This document shows, one piece after another, positions 1 through 7,587 of a stretch of 64,000 bases of DNA. Numbering within the stretch: position 1 is the first letter of the stretch; every line of letters starts with the position of its first letter. The notes under the pieces are model-generated. The model was not told the DNA's origin. It did no database searches and worked only from the letters and a program-made list of their open reading frames with translations. Made by a program: the position numbers and the translations under genes. This DNA comes from Niallia endozanthoxylica (GTDB lineage: Bacteria; Bacillota; Bacilli; Bacillales; Cytobacillaceae): the NCBI RefSeq assembly GCF_008710145.1, contig NZ_VYKL01000041.1:32439-96438 (forward strand), written 5' to 3'.

Positions 1-51
1 TGCAGTTGCAGTTGCTAGGAATTTCTTCATTGATTTTGAGTAGTTAGTCAT
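1..51 (-). CDS. N-terminus of an exported protein, probably another S-layer/SLH protein (partial)
   Basis: The first 17 codons of a leftward gene are visible before the window edge, translating as MTNYSKSMKKFLATATA. An ATG at 49-51 follows a GGAGGA ribosome binding site at 61-66 with 9 nt spacing. The peptide has the basic n-region and the start of the Ala-rich hydrophobic core of a signal peptide. Its Ser-x-(Arg/Lys)-Lys-Phe pattern resembles the starts of the SLH proteins at 15614, 43964 and 50059. The SLH identity is inference, because no mature sequence is present. It could be any other exported protein. Confidence 0.6.
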   Translation of the reverse strand, partial: MTNYSKSMKKFLATATA

Positions 52-523
52 GTATAAGATTCCTCCAATGTGTTTGTTAGATTAGTTAGTAGATTAAAAG
101 CTTAATTCACTTGTTGTTTATGAAAACTTTGTGTCAATCAAGCTATGAACCAATCATACCAGGAAAATAGACTCATGTCTTTGGTAGTTATTGTAGTTTA
201 TCCTAAAGTTTAGATTAGATTCCATTTCCTTCTTAAGCAATATCACCAAACCCTTAGTTTTATTATATTTTTATAGTTTTTACTTATTTTTTCCATGTAT
301 TTATTTTTACTAAAAGAAACGAACTATAAGGAACATCTAATAAAAAATCCGACTTTCTTCTATATAATAATAAACATTTCAATCAATCCATACAAAATAT
401 TTACATAAATTTTACTGAAAAAATTATTAGATTATAATAAAATGTTAGATTCTGCTTAAAAATAAATTACAATCTAATATCTATAAGTATTTACGACTAT
501 TCGTTTCATATTTGATAAAGTGA
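52..523. other. AT-rich intergenic region, no gene seen
   Basis: About 470 bases upstream of the partial leftward gene. The sequence is AT-rich with many short stop-interrupted frames. It holds the ribosome binding site of the leftward gene at 61-66 and presumably its promoter. I could not pick a convincing -35/-10 pair and see no other feature. Confidence 0.6.
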
Positions 524-569
524 AACAACCATCAGCGGGGGTTTTCTTCATTCCCCACTGATGGTTGTT
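524..569. terminator. Long hairpin at the head of the 83-nt element
   Basis: Arms at 524-540 and 553-569 pair over 17 positions with one C/A mismatch and a 12-nt loop. The left arm, containing CCATCAG followed by a G run, recurs as CCATCAGTGGGGG at 58503-58515 directly before the second copy of the 83-nt element, but without its right arm. It could terminate transcription or be the 5' domain of the repeated element. Confidence 0.5.
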
Positions 570-577
570 AGTTGAGA

Positions 578-660
578 CCCACAGGATGTAGGTCACACAG
601 ATGTTGCAACAGATGCGGCGTTCTTAGTCTGTGATTCCACAAACGGACCTTTACGAGCAG
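578..660 (+). ncRNA. Candidate structured RNA or dispersed repeat, copy 1
   Basis: An 83-nt segment that recurs with the same length at 58516-58598; I count about 73 identical positions. Three stems can be drawn in the transcript. P1 is CCCAC at 578-582 with GTAGG (one mismatch in this copy). P2 is 601-608 with 614-621. P3 is TGTG at 630-633 with CACA at 638-641 around an ATTC loop, capped by an outer GTC/GAC pair. Several differences from copy 2 preserve pairing. It lies in sense orientation upstream of a membrane-protein gene, as copy 2 does. No Rfam family is assigned. A repeat without RNA function is the alternative. Confidence 0.5.
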
Positions 661-666
661 TTGATT

Positions 667-711
667 CCCCCACCTATCTTCTTTTGTATACTCAGAATCT
701 TGAGGCGGGGG
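667..711. repeat. C-rich/G-rich inverted repeat downstream of the element
   Basis: CCCCCACCT at 667-675 pairs with AGGCGGGGG at 703-711 with one mismatch across a 27-nt loop, about 60 nt before the diguanylate cyclase start. It could be an attenuator-like hairpin in the leader of that gene, or the outer end of the repeated element whose 5' hairpin is at 524-569. A strong T run does not follow. Confidence 0.4.
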
Positions 712-770
712 TCTTGCTGCTCAAATTATACTGCACAGGTGTTTTTTATGGTTTGAAAGGGGAATAATAT

Positions 771-2330
771 ATGTCAATCAAAAAGGGGATTAAGCTAAAA
801 GTAGCGATAAGTCTGCTTGCAGTGTTTATTGTTTGCAGCACGACTATCGTGAACTGGTATCTTTCGGTTCATGCACTAAAAGACACCTTAACTGAAAATT
901 ACCTTCAAAACAACTATCGTTATGCTACAAAAGTATCATTAAGTACAAGTGACTTATTTTTCAATATGCAGCAGAATCTCGGCACCTTAGCTAAAATCCT
1001 CGGCAGCAAGGAATATAGTCAAGAGGATTTAGATTATTGGAAGGAAGCCAATGCCAATTTTTTTAACTCCATTTTTATCACTGATGAGACTGGTGTTGTT
1101 CAATTGATGACACCAAAGGCACTGCCAAATAAAGGCGGTGTAAAGCCGGGAGTACGAATTACATCTGACCTGATGATTCAGGCTTTAAAGGATCAAAAGC
1201 CATTTGTCTCTAATCCTTATATGGCACAGACCGGCAACTTAGTCGTACTCATTTCCTATCCTATTTTTGATCAGACTGGTACATATCAAGGGGTTGTGGA
1301 CGGTACTGTCTATTTGGAAAGCGACAATTCCTTACAGCGAATTTTGAACCAGCATGAATTTCTTGATCAATCATCTGTTTTTGTTGTTGACCAAAACGGC
1401 AGGATTATTTATCACCCCAATTCAAGTCGATTGAATGAGTCAATTGCAGACCATCCTCTAATCCAAAAGGTCATACAAGGAAAAAGCGGCTCAGCCGAAA
1501 TTATCAATAGAAAAGGGCAAGAATATTTTTCCGGATACGCCTATGTGGAGCAAACAGGGTGGGGAATTATCGCGCAAACACCAACAACTGTCATTGAACA
1601 ACCTCTTCGTGAACTAACAAAAAAAATCATTATTCGTTCCTTACCACTATTATTACTCATTTATTTACTTGCCTGGTTATTTACCAATCACCTTGCAAAA
1701 CCAATTAACCGTTTAGCGAGTTATTCAGAAGAAGCTACCCAAACGAATAAGCTAGGTTACTCAATTCATCAATTAGAAATCAAGTCACCCATTCATGAGG
1801 TCAAGCAGCTTTACAAGCATCTCCATAATCATTTTCAATTATTAAATAAACAAATCCAACAAGATGGTCTTACTGGAATAGCCAACCGAAGAGCCTTTGA
1901 TCTAGAAATCAATGATTTAATTACGCAGAAAACACCTTTTTCATTAATCATGTTGGATATTGATAATTTTAAAAAGGTTAACGATGAGCAAGGGCATTTA
2001 GTCGGCGATGATGTGTTACGATTTATTGCTTCTATCATGGAGGAGGTATCCAGAAAGGAAGACCTCTGCTACCGATACGGGGGAGAGGAATTTGCCATCC
2101 TATTGAAAACCAAAGAGGTGGAAGATGCCTATGCCCTGGCAGAACGGCTGCGTCTCAGGCTTTCCTCTACAGTAAGCCCAGCCGGCTATCCCATCACTAT
2201 TTCACTGGGAATTTCTACTTATCAAAAAAAAGACCCATTCCCGGAAGACATCATCAAAAGAGCAGACAGCGCGCTCTATCAATCCAAACGAACCGGCAAA
2301 AACAAAACAACTATTTATGAATTGAGCTAG
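771..2330 (+). CDS. Membrane diguanylate cyclase with extracellular Cache-type sensor
   Basis: A 519-residue enzyme predicted to make cyclic di-GMP from two GTP. There is a membrane segment near residues 11-32, then an extracytoplasmic region of about 240 residues typical of dCache sensors. A second membrane segment lies near 284-305, with a short linker and a C-terminal GGDEF domain from about residue 362. The active-site loop is GGEEF at 437-441, so catalysis looks intact. RKED at 428-431 lies five residues upstream of the loop and fits the RxxD product-inhibition site. The ATG start follows a GGGGAATA-type ribosome binding site. The gene stands alone, with the 83-nt structured element upstream and a terminator downstream. 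The ligand is unknown. The HD-GYP gene at 7588 is a plausible opposing enzyme. Confidence 0.92.
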   Translation: MSIKKGIKLKVAISLLAVFIVCSTTIVNWYLSVHALKDTLTENYLQNNYRYATKVSLSTSDLFFNMQQNLGTLAKILGSKEYSQEDLDYWKEANANFFNSIFITDETGVVQLMTPKALPNKGGVKPGVRITSDLMIQALKDQKPFVSNPYMAQTGNLVVLISYPIFDQTGTYQGVVDGTVYLESDNSLQRILNQHEFLDQSSVFVVDQNGRIIYHPNSSRLNESIADHPLIQKVIQGKSGSAEIINRKGQEYFSGYAYVEQTGWGIIAQTPTTVIEQPLRELTKKIIIRSLPLLLLIYLLAWLFTNHLAKPINRLASYSEEATQTNKLGYSIHQLEIKSPIHEVKQLYKHLHNHFQLLNKQIQQDGLTGIANRRAFDLEINDLITQKTPFSLIMLDIDNFKKVNDEQGHLVGDDVLRFIASIMEEVSRKEDLCYRYGGEEFAILLKTKEVEDAYALAERLRLRLSSTVSPAGYPITISLGISTYQKKDPFPEDIIKRADSALYQSKRTGKNKTTIYELS

Positions 2331-2393
2331 GATACAGATTCTTTTTATAAAAAATAATCGGTGGACCCTTAACAAAACTGGAACGGGTAAAAT

Positions 2394-2424
2394 AGAAAAA
2401 GCTCACATGATGTGAGCTTTTTCT
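2394..2424. terminator. Bidirectional terminator between convergent genes
   Basis: AGAAAAAGCTCACA at 2394-2407 pairs perfectly with TGTGAGCTTTTTCT at 2411-2424 around a 3-nt loop. A-rich and T-rich flanks allow termination of both the diguanylate cyclase (rightward) and the SLT-SLH gene (leftward). Confidence 0.85.
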
Positions 2425-2508
2425 TCTATTTCTTTCATAGCAACTGGTATCCACCCATTATTTAAACACTTGTCTGGGTCGGCATAAAAACTTTGAATCC
2501 TATGATTC

Positions 2509-3978
2509 CTATTGAGCCGCTCTATGCAAGAAGAGAGCAAAGTCGCCGCGTTTTGCATGGTCGTGAGTACCAAAGGTTGTGTCAGATGTTCCATTCGTTA
2601 CATTATTGTATACAAGTGCAGAGACAGCCTCTGTGTATCTATCTGCTACATCATTGAAAGGTAATTCGCCGTTACTTGCCTGTAGATCGAAAGCTCTTTT
2701 AATCCAGATAGCAAGCTCCCCGCGAGTAATTTCACTATGAGAATCAAGTGTCGTCGCCGTTTTGCCGCTCGTGATGCCTTTTGCTTTCAATGCATTTACA
2801 TGTTTAACAGCACGTTCCGGCACATCAGTAAATCCTGAATCTGGAGCAGATTCAATGTCTAGATCAAGCACCTCTGCAATCATAACAGCTGCATCCACTC
2901 GTTTAATGTTTGCTCCTATTCCAAACGTGTTGTCCGGCATCCCTTTTACACCTTTAGAAACAACAAAACTCACTGCATCCTGATATCTTGCAGAAACATC
3001 TGTAAAGGATGTGGGCGGAATTGTTTCAGGTTCATTGTCTGCTTTTTTAATATAAGCGGAAGATATATAACCTGAATATTTTTCATCTGCTGTTTTTACC
3101 GGCACCCATACAAATCGATTTTCACTATTCATATCTTGATCATAGACAAAATCTCCTGTCACAACCAAAGCGGTATGTTCCGATAAAGAGAAACCACTTT
3201 GTATTGTACTAGGCTGCGGCCTTAATTTGGCATTTTCCTCTGTCACTACCACTCGATCATCTTTCTTAAAAAAATAAGCCGATTCATGCGTATCCGTTAG
3301 CGTATACTCTTTCGTTAAAAATGTAATATTCTCATCACTTGCAGGATTATATTGAAAATCAGCTGTGCTAAATGGAAATTCTCCTAATTGAGTTCCACCT
3401 AAGAAACTATTTTCTTCTATAAATGCAAAAACCTGTTCCTGGTATGCATGATTATTTACAGCACTCGTTGCTTGTTCTAGCGGGCTATTTACAGGCTTTG
3501 TACCATTATAGGCCATAACCGGGAAATACCAGTTTTCAATCACCTGTCTATCAGCACCTTTGATTTTTGGCAGGTCACTTCTCTCATACATACTGTTTAA
3601 GATTTCAATACCCGCATTTATATTGTAGATGATGTCCGTTTTCAATTTTTCTTCATCATAATTCGATTGATTGGTAATTTGCATGATTCCAATCCCGCCA
3701 TCTTCAGAAATAATGACGTCTCCATTTTCATCAAAATGCTTCCAACCAGACTCTTTTTCTGCCACTGCTTTAACCACTTCAGGAGGAATGTCTGCCTTTA
3801 TAGCAGCACTCGTCAATAATTGATTGATTTCTTGAAAAGAAAGATTCACATTCAGGGTCACATCATTATAAGATGATGCAGAATTCAATGTTTGCCCTGT
3901 TTCTGCAGACGCAACACCGCAAAACAAACCTGCAGCTACACAAGAAACAACCCCAACCTTAACTATCGAAAACCTCAT
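2509..3978 (-). CDS. Secreted SLT-type lytic protein with C-terminal SLH triad
   Basis: A 489-residue exported wall protein. A signal peptide (about 1-25, ending near VASA) precedes a lysozyme-like/SLT domain at roughly 45-190. The expected catalytic Glu is in AEKESGW (E76), and the typical GGIGIMQIT and MAYNG motifs follow. SLT domains cleave the peptidoglycan glycan strand. Residues about 245-315 look like an SH3-type wall-binding region. Three SLH modules fill about 335-489 and should tether the enzyme to pyruvylated secondary wall polymer. Its SLH triad is unusually close to the N-terminal triads of the S-layer proteins at 36802 and 43964 (IKRVDAAVM, ITRGELAIW, KRGDFA), suggesting module shuffling. 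The ATG follows GGAG with about 9 nt spacing. The activity is inferred from family motifs only. Confidence 0.85.
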   Translation of the reverse strand: MRFSIVKVGVVSCVAAGLFCGVASAETGQTLNSASSYNDVTLNVNLSFQEINQLLTSAAIKADIPPEVVKAVAEKESGWKHFDENGDVIISEDGGIGIMQITNQSNYDEEKLKTDIIYNINAGIEILNSMYERSDLPKIKGADRQVIENWYFPVMAYNGTKPVNSPLEQATSAVNNHAYQEQVFAFIEENSFLGGTQLGEFPFSTADFQYNPASDENITFLTKEYTLTDTHESAYFFKKDDRVVVTEENAKLRPQPSTIQSGFSLSEHTALVVTGDFVYDQDMNSENRFVWVPVKTADEKYSGYISSAYIKKADNEPETIPPTSFTDVSARYQDAVSFVVSKGVKGMPDNTFGIGANIKRVDAAVMIAEVLDLDIESAPDSGFTDVPERAVKHVNALKAKGITSGKTATTLDSHSEITRGELAIWIKRAFDLQASNGELPFNDVADRYTEAVSALVYNNVTNGTSDTTFGTHDHAKRGDFALFLHRAAQ

Positions 3979-4038
3979 TTTACAAATCTCCTAACTCTTA
4001 TAATATTAATCTCTCTATATAGTAACATAAAACATATA

Positions 4039-4097
4039 AACTTTAAGTCTTTAAAGCGATGGGGGACAGTCCCCCATCGCTTTAAAGACTTAAAGTT
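4039..4097. repeat. Perfect 59-nt palindrome with GGGGGACAGTCCCCC centre
   Basis: Two 29-base arms are exact reverse complements about a single central A at 4068. The centre matches the palindromes near 56.5, 59.7 and 62.1 kb. It sits between the SLT-SLH gene start and the S-layer remnant, so it does not serve as a simple terminator of a neighbouring gene. It looks like a REP-type dispersed repeat. Confidence 0.85.
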
Positions 4098-4202
4098 CTA
4101 ATCATTTGTTCTTTTAGTAGAACAAACGAACTATATTATCTTTCTAGATTTCTTCACCTATTACTTCTCATCTATTGGACTCTAATAAATATTTAAAATT
4201 TT

Positions 4203-4301
4203 CTAATAAATTCCTCTTGTGTTCTCTATTAAGAATATTGTATAATTCAGTAAAGAATAAAAAGGAAAAGATAGTAATGGAAACTGTGGTTGGTAAGCCA
4301 T
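4203..4301 (-). pseudogene. Decayed S-layer gene start (ribosome binding site plus first codons)
   Basis: Bases 4287-4312 are identical, in the same orientation, to 46526-46551. That block holds the ribosome binding site region, ATG and first codons of the S-layer gene at 43964. Here the ATG at 4299-4301 opens MAYQPQ and then runs into unrelated sequence, ending after 32 residues at 4203. The ribosome binding site has changed from GGAGG to GGAAG. I read this as the leftover 5' end of a lost S-layer gene copy. Translation of the short peptide cannot be excluded. The remnant lies about 220 bases upstream of the SLT-SLH gene, whose SLH triad is S-layer-like. Confidence 0.7.
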
Positions 4302-4517
4302 TGAGATATTTCTTCCTTTTTATTCTTTTTCATTTTATCTCCTATGCGCTTAATCCCACTTCTACTCTATTACTTTTACTTCGCTATTCCTCCATTGCTT
4401 ACTCTCTTTTTGCCACCCCAAAAAAAGCCCGCAGAAATTCTTCTGCAGAGCTTTTAAATACCATCATCTATTTTATTCAAACCTTGGATGAATACAGAAG
4501 AATCCTTCCTACACACC

Positions 4518-6356
4518 TTATTTAAATTGATTGTCCATTGCTCTTGCCATGAAGGCGGAGAATTCGGATCGTTTTAGCGGAAGGCCGGGTCTGAATGTGC
4601 CGTCTGGATATCCGTTTGTAATCCCTTCTGCTAGGATTCGTTTGATATAAATGTAAGATTTGCTGTTTTCTTTTACATCTGTGAAGGTCAACGGTATTTC
4701 TTGTTCTAACTCAAAGGCCTTTGCTAGAAAAATAGCCATTTGTTCCCGCGTAACAGGCTCATCCGGGCGGTACGTTTTATCCGGAAAACCAGTAATGATT
4801 CCCCGCTCAACCGCTGATGCAATATATCCGGATGCTTTTGATGATGCCGGTACATCTGCAAAGACAGTATGCCTTTCGGTTCCATCTAGACCTACTGCTC
4901 TACCAATCATGATTGCTGCTTGTGCACGTGTGACGGTTTGTTCTGGACCGAAATGACCATCTGGGAAGCCGGTAATAATACTTTTACCCAATAAATAAGC
5001 GATTTCTTCATAAAAACGATGACTTTCTCGTACATCTTTCATTCCTGGTATTCCCACTGTATATTCTGCCACCAGATTTGTTCCAGGATAATAGAAGTCA
5101 AGAATCTGCTCTGCTGTTTGTCCCGCATCTGCCCGTTTCTTTGCTCCCCATTGACTCAAACCAACACCATGTCCGTCTCCAAAGCCTTGCACTTTGATTG
5201 CCGTCGCTGTGTTTTCTGTTTTATCTACCAAATAGCTGAGCATCGTACGGTTACCAACCATTGCTCGAATTCTAGAAGCTGAACCATTGATAACTTCAAT
5301 CTTTTGCAGCACCAAACTTCCTGCAGAATCCACTTGGTCTTTGACAAAAAATTCAACCGTAATCGATCCTTTTGTGACCCTCCCGCTACTCGAAGGTGGA
5401 GCAAAAGATAATTCTGGAATGGACACTATTTTTAACTCTTTCCCAAAATAACCATTGTTCTTTAACCATGTTTTAATATTATCGGAAATCAATGGATCCT
5501 TTTCATATACAGAACTCCACCATTGATGATAATCCACTAGGCTTTTACCCGTTAAATCCATTTGCGTCTTGTTAAATTCAAACGACCATCGCGTCTTAGG
5601 GTCAAAGTCGTCATTTTTCACTATAAAATATGGAATCTGGGTTCCTCCCCAAGCATTTGCATTCGATTCAGTCTTCCCTCCGTTGCTGGCTGAGAAAACG
5701 GCATCTATCAGCTTACCGTTATATTTCAGGACCTGGCCTTCCGTTTCCCTTACGGCTACATCCGTATTTGGAAAGCTTAGGTACCCCCCGTATACTTGGT
5801 AATTAATCGTATCATCAATGACCCCTGTTGCGTTATGTCTGAAAGCATATGTCCTTGCCGCGACAGCCTGCGCCTTTAATGCCTCTTTCGGCCATGACGC
5901 AGGCATCTCAGACGGCAAGACCCCTCTTAAATATTCCTCCATTGGGATACTGTTTATTGGCCGGATTATTTCCGTATTGTTTGCCTTTTCTAGGACAAAC
6001 TGAAAAGAACCGCTATAAGGACGTTGGTTAATAAAAAGAAGGTTTCCTTCAGCAGCAGGTTTCACTGTTAACAAATCATATTTCCCCATATAGCTAGAAC
6101 CGGAATATAATTTCAACTCTCTATTTTCAAGCTTAAGTGTATATTCAGTGTTATGTTTCAATAAAGTTTTATTATCTGGCGTGACATAGTCGCCTTGTGT
6201 TCGAAGGTTTATTTGAGTTTGATTCCCGAGATAGTTTTTAAGCCTCACCTGCATAACAGGCTCTGTTGCAGCTTCAACCTGTGAAATTGGAATCAGAGAT
6301 ATGACCAAAATGAGGACTAGCGATGATGATAATATTCTACGAAGCAAAAGCAACAA
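4518..6356 (-). CDS. SpoIID/LytB-domain protein with C-terminal SLH triad
   Basis: A 612-residue exported protein. The signal peptide is about 1-29, and the SpoIID/LytB domain spans roughly 35-400, with the family landmarks EYLRGVLPSEMP, LKAQAVAARTYA and GFGDGHGVGLSQWGA. SpoIID proteins are lytic transglycosylases acting on denuded glycan, and LytB is an amidase enhancer. Three SLH modules follow at about 430-612. The classical spoIID product is a sporulation membrane protein without SLH domains, so this is a surface-tethered relative and not the sporulation gene. Translation starts at TTG 6354-6356, preceded by a GGGGGA ribosome binding site. A nearby upstream ATG is out of frame. It is probably monocistronic. 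Confidence 0.87.
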   Translation of the reverse strand: MLLLLRRILSSSLVLILVISLIPISQVEAATEPVMQVRLKNYLGNQTQINLRTQGDYVTPDNKTLLKHNTEYTLKLENRELKLYSGSSYMGKYDLLTVKPAAEGNLLFINQRPYSGSFQFVLEKANNTEIIRPINSIPMEEYLRGVLPSEMPASWPKEALKAQAVAARTYAFRHNATGVIDDTINYQVYGGYLSFPNTDVAVRETEGQVLKYNGKLIDAVFSASNGGKTESNANAWGGTQIPYFIVKNDDFDPKTRWSFEFNKTQMDLTGKSLVDYHQWWSSVYEKDPLISDNIKTWLKNNGYFGKELKIVSIPELSFAPPSSSGRVTKGSITVEFFVKDQVDSAGSLVLQKIEVINGSASRIRAMVGNRTMLSYLVDKTENTATAIKVQGFGDGHGVGLSQWGAKKRADAGQTAEQILDFYYPGTNLVAEYTVGIPGMKDVRESHRFYEEIAYLLGKSIITGFPDGHFGPEQTVTRAQAAIMIGRAVGLDGTERHTVFADVPASSKASGYIASAVERGIITGFPDKTYRPDEPVTREQMAIFLAKAFELEQEIPLTFTDVKENSKSYIYIKRILAEGITNGYPDGTFRPGLPLKRSEFSAFMARAMDNQFK

Positions 6357-6575
6357 AAGATTCCCCCAAGCATAATCGTATTTTCATAGAAAAAATGAAT
6401 ATAAAAATAATGTTACAATGATTAAGATTGTATAACTTTTTTCCTATTATTATCTTAATCTATCATTCACTATTATGCTTTAGAAAAATAATGGAAGCAG
6501 AGAAAGTGTTCTACGCTCCTTCAAACTAGATATACTATTAAAAGTATTCATTCAAATGAATTATAAATATAATGA
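6357..6575. other. AT-rich gap between satP-like gene and SpoIID-SLH gene
   Basis: A leader/promoter region for the leftward SpoIID-SLH gene. It holds AT-rich sequence and no supported reading frame. I could not assign a promoter with confidence. Two hairpins follow at 6576-6607 and 6640-6665. Confidence 0.5.
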
Positions 6576-6607
6576 GTCAATGTGAGAAAAACATTTCTCA
6601 CATTGAC
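6576..6607. terminator. Strong 14-bp hairpin, terminator-like
   Basis: GTCAATGTGAGAAA at 6576-6589 pairs perfectly with TTTCTCACATTGAC at 6594-6607 around a 4-nt loop. It lacks a long T run on either side. It may be a second, backup hairpin after the satP-like gene or a protein-binding palindrome. Confidence 0.5.
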
Positions 6608-6639
6608 TAGTAAAAGAAGACACCTGTTAAAATAAAAAA

Positions 6640-6665
6640 ACTCTGCGGATAGCTCTCCACAGAGT
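6640..6665 (-). terminator. Rho-independent terminator of the acetate-transporter gene
   Basis: ACTCTG at 6640-6645 pairs with CAGAGT at 6660-6665, with inner GGA/TCC pairs. Reading leftward, a run of seven T residues follows. The hairpin belongs to a family of related CTCTGCAGAG/CTCTCCACAGAG terminators in this window. Confidence 0.85.
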
Positions 6666-6733
6666 GAAACATAGTAATGATTATGTTGAAATTTGGAAGC
6701 AAAAGACCATTCTCCTACTCCTGGTTGTCATAC

Positions 6734-7378
6734 TTATGCAGCTTTTCTTGCTGCCTTAGACTGTTTCTTAAAAATACCAAACGGTTTTCCTACCGGGAGT
6801 ACCACTTGACCAAAGTGTGTGTTTAACACAGCTGCAGCTGAGCCATAGAATGACAGCAAAGCAATAAGCAGCTCGGAAATAGCTGCAAACATATGAGAAA
6901 ACTCGTATGCAATATGGAATGAGCTTAGGGATAATCCAATAAATAAGCAATCAATGAATACGAAAATAAAGAACAATACTTTGTGTGTTTCCATCGCTCC
7001 AATGGTCATGAAGACACTGAAGATTAAGTAGCCGATGAATGCAACACCCAGCTGCTTTGAGTCTGCATTGGCCAACAAACTTTCACCGAAAGCGCCCATT
7101 TGAATCAACCATGTTGTTCCAACCCCGAACCAAAACAGTCCGAACGCGCTAAAAGCAGTTGTTCCAAATACATTATTATGCTTTGAATCCAGCCAACCTG
7201 CTATCAATTGTGCCAAGCCGCCTAAAAAGAAAGCCCATGGCAAAATTAATGACGTACCTTCCGTTAATCCTAATTTTTGTGATGATGCAACAAGCGTTAC
7301 CATCGCTAACCCAAAAAGCCCAAGGGCAGATGGATCTGCTACAGTTAGTTTTACTGAAGTATGATTTTGATTATTCAT
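6734..7378 (-). CDS. SatP/YaaH-family (GPR1/FUN34) acetate-type transporter
   Basis: A 214-residue integral membrane protein with about six hydrophobic segments. Near the N-terminus ADPSALGLFGLAM corresponds to the NPxPLGL signature of the GPR1/FUN34/YaaH family, whose studied members move acetate and succinate with protons. The length is typical. The ATG at 7378 follows AAGGAGG with about 10 nt spacing. The gene has its own terminator and no obvious operon partner. The substrate is inferred from the family. The sequence ends with a basic tail that is not diagnostic. Confidence 0.85.
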   Translation of the reverse strand: MNNQNHTSVKLTVADPSALGLFGLAMVTLVASSQKLGLTEGTSLILPWAFFLGGLAQLIAGWLDSKHNNVFGTTAFSAFGLFWFGVGTTWLIQMGAFGESLLANADSKQLGVAFIGYLIFSVFMTIGAMETHKVLFFIFVFIDCLFIGLSLSSFHIAYEFSHMFAAISELLIALLSFYGSAAAVLNTHFGQVVLPVGKPFGIFKKQSKAARKAA

Positions 7379-7587
7379 ATGATGTCTTGTTCCTCCTTGA
7401 GTATATACCTATCTAAAGATACATAAATCCATCTCGTTTGTCGATAGTAAACTAACATATTTCGGATGAATGATGATCACTAAATAACTTTTATTTTTTT
7501 AAAAAAATACTATATTGTAAAATAGCTCCATAACTAGAGATAAACGCCCTAGTTTCTCAAAAAAAAAAGAAGCAGGGGACTCCTACC

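Noticed and set aside
2403..2594. 63-residue leftward frame overlapping the end of the SLT-SLH gene
   Set aside because: It overlaps the SLH coding region in another frame and runs into the terminator hairpin; no independent support.
4175..4525. 116-residue rightward reading frame with a hydrophobic middle
   Set aside because: No ribosome binding site, and its middle is the reverse complement of the conserved S-layer ribosome binding site and start codon, so it is an antisense shadow of the fossil gene start.
4518..6356. The sporulation gene spoIID
   Set aside because: It carries three SLH modules and a cleavable-type signal peptide and lies among surface-protein genes; the sporulation SpoIID lacks SLH domains.
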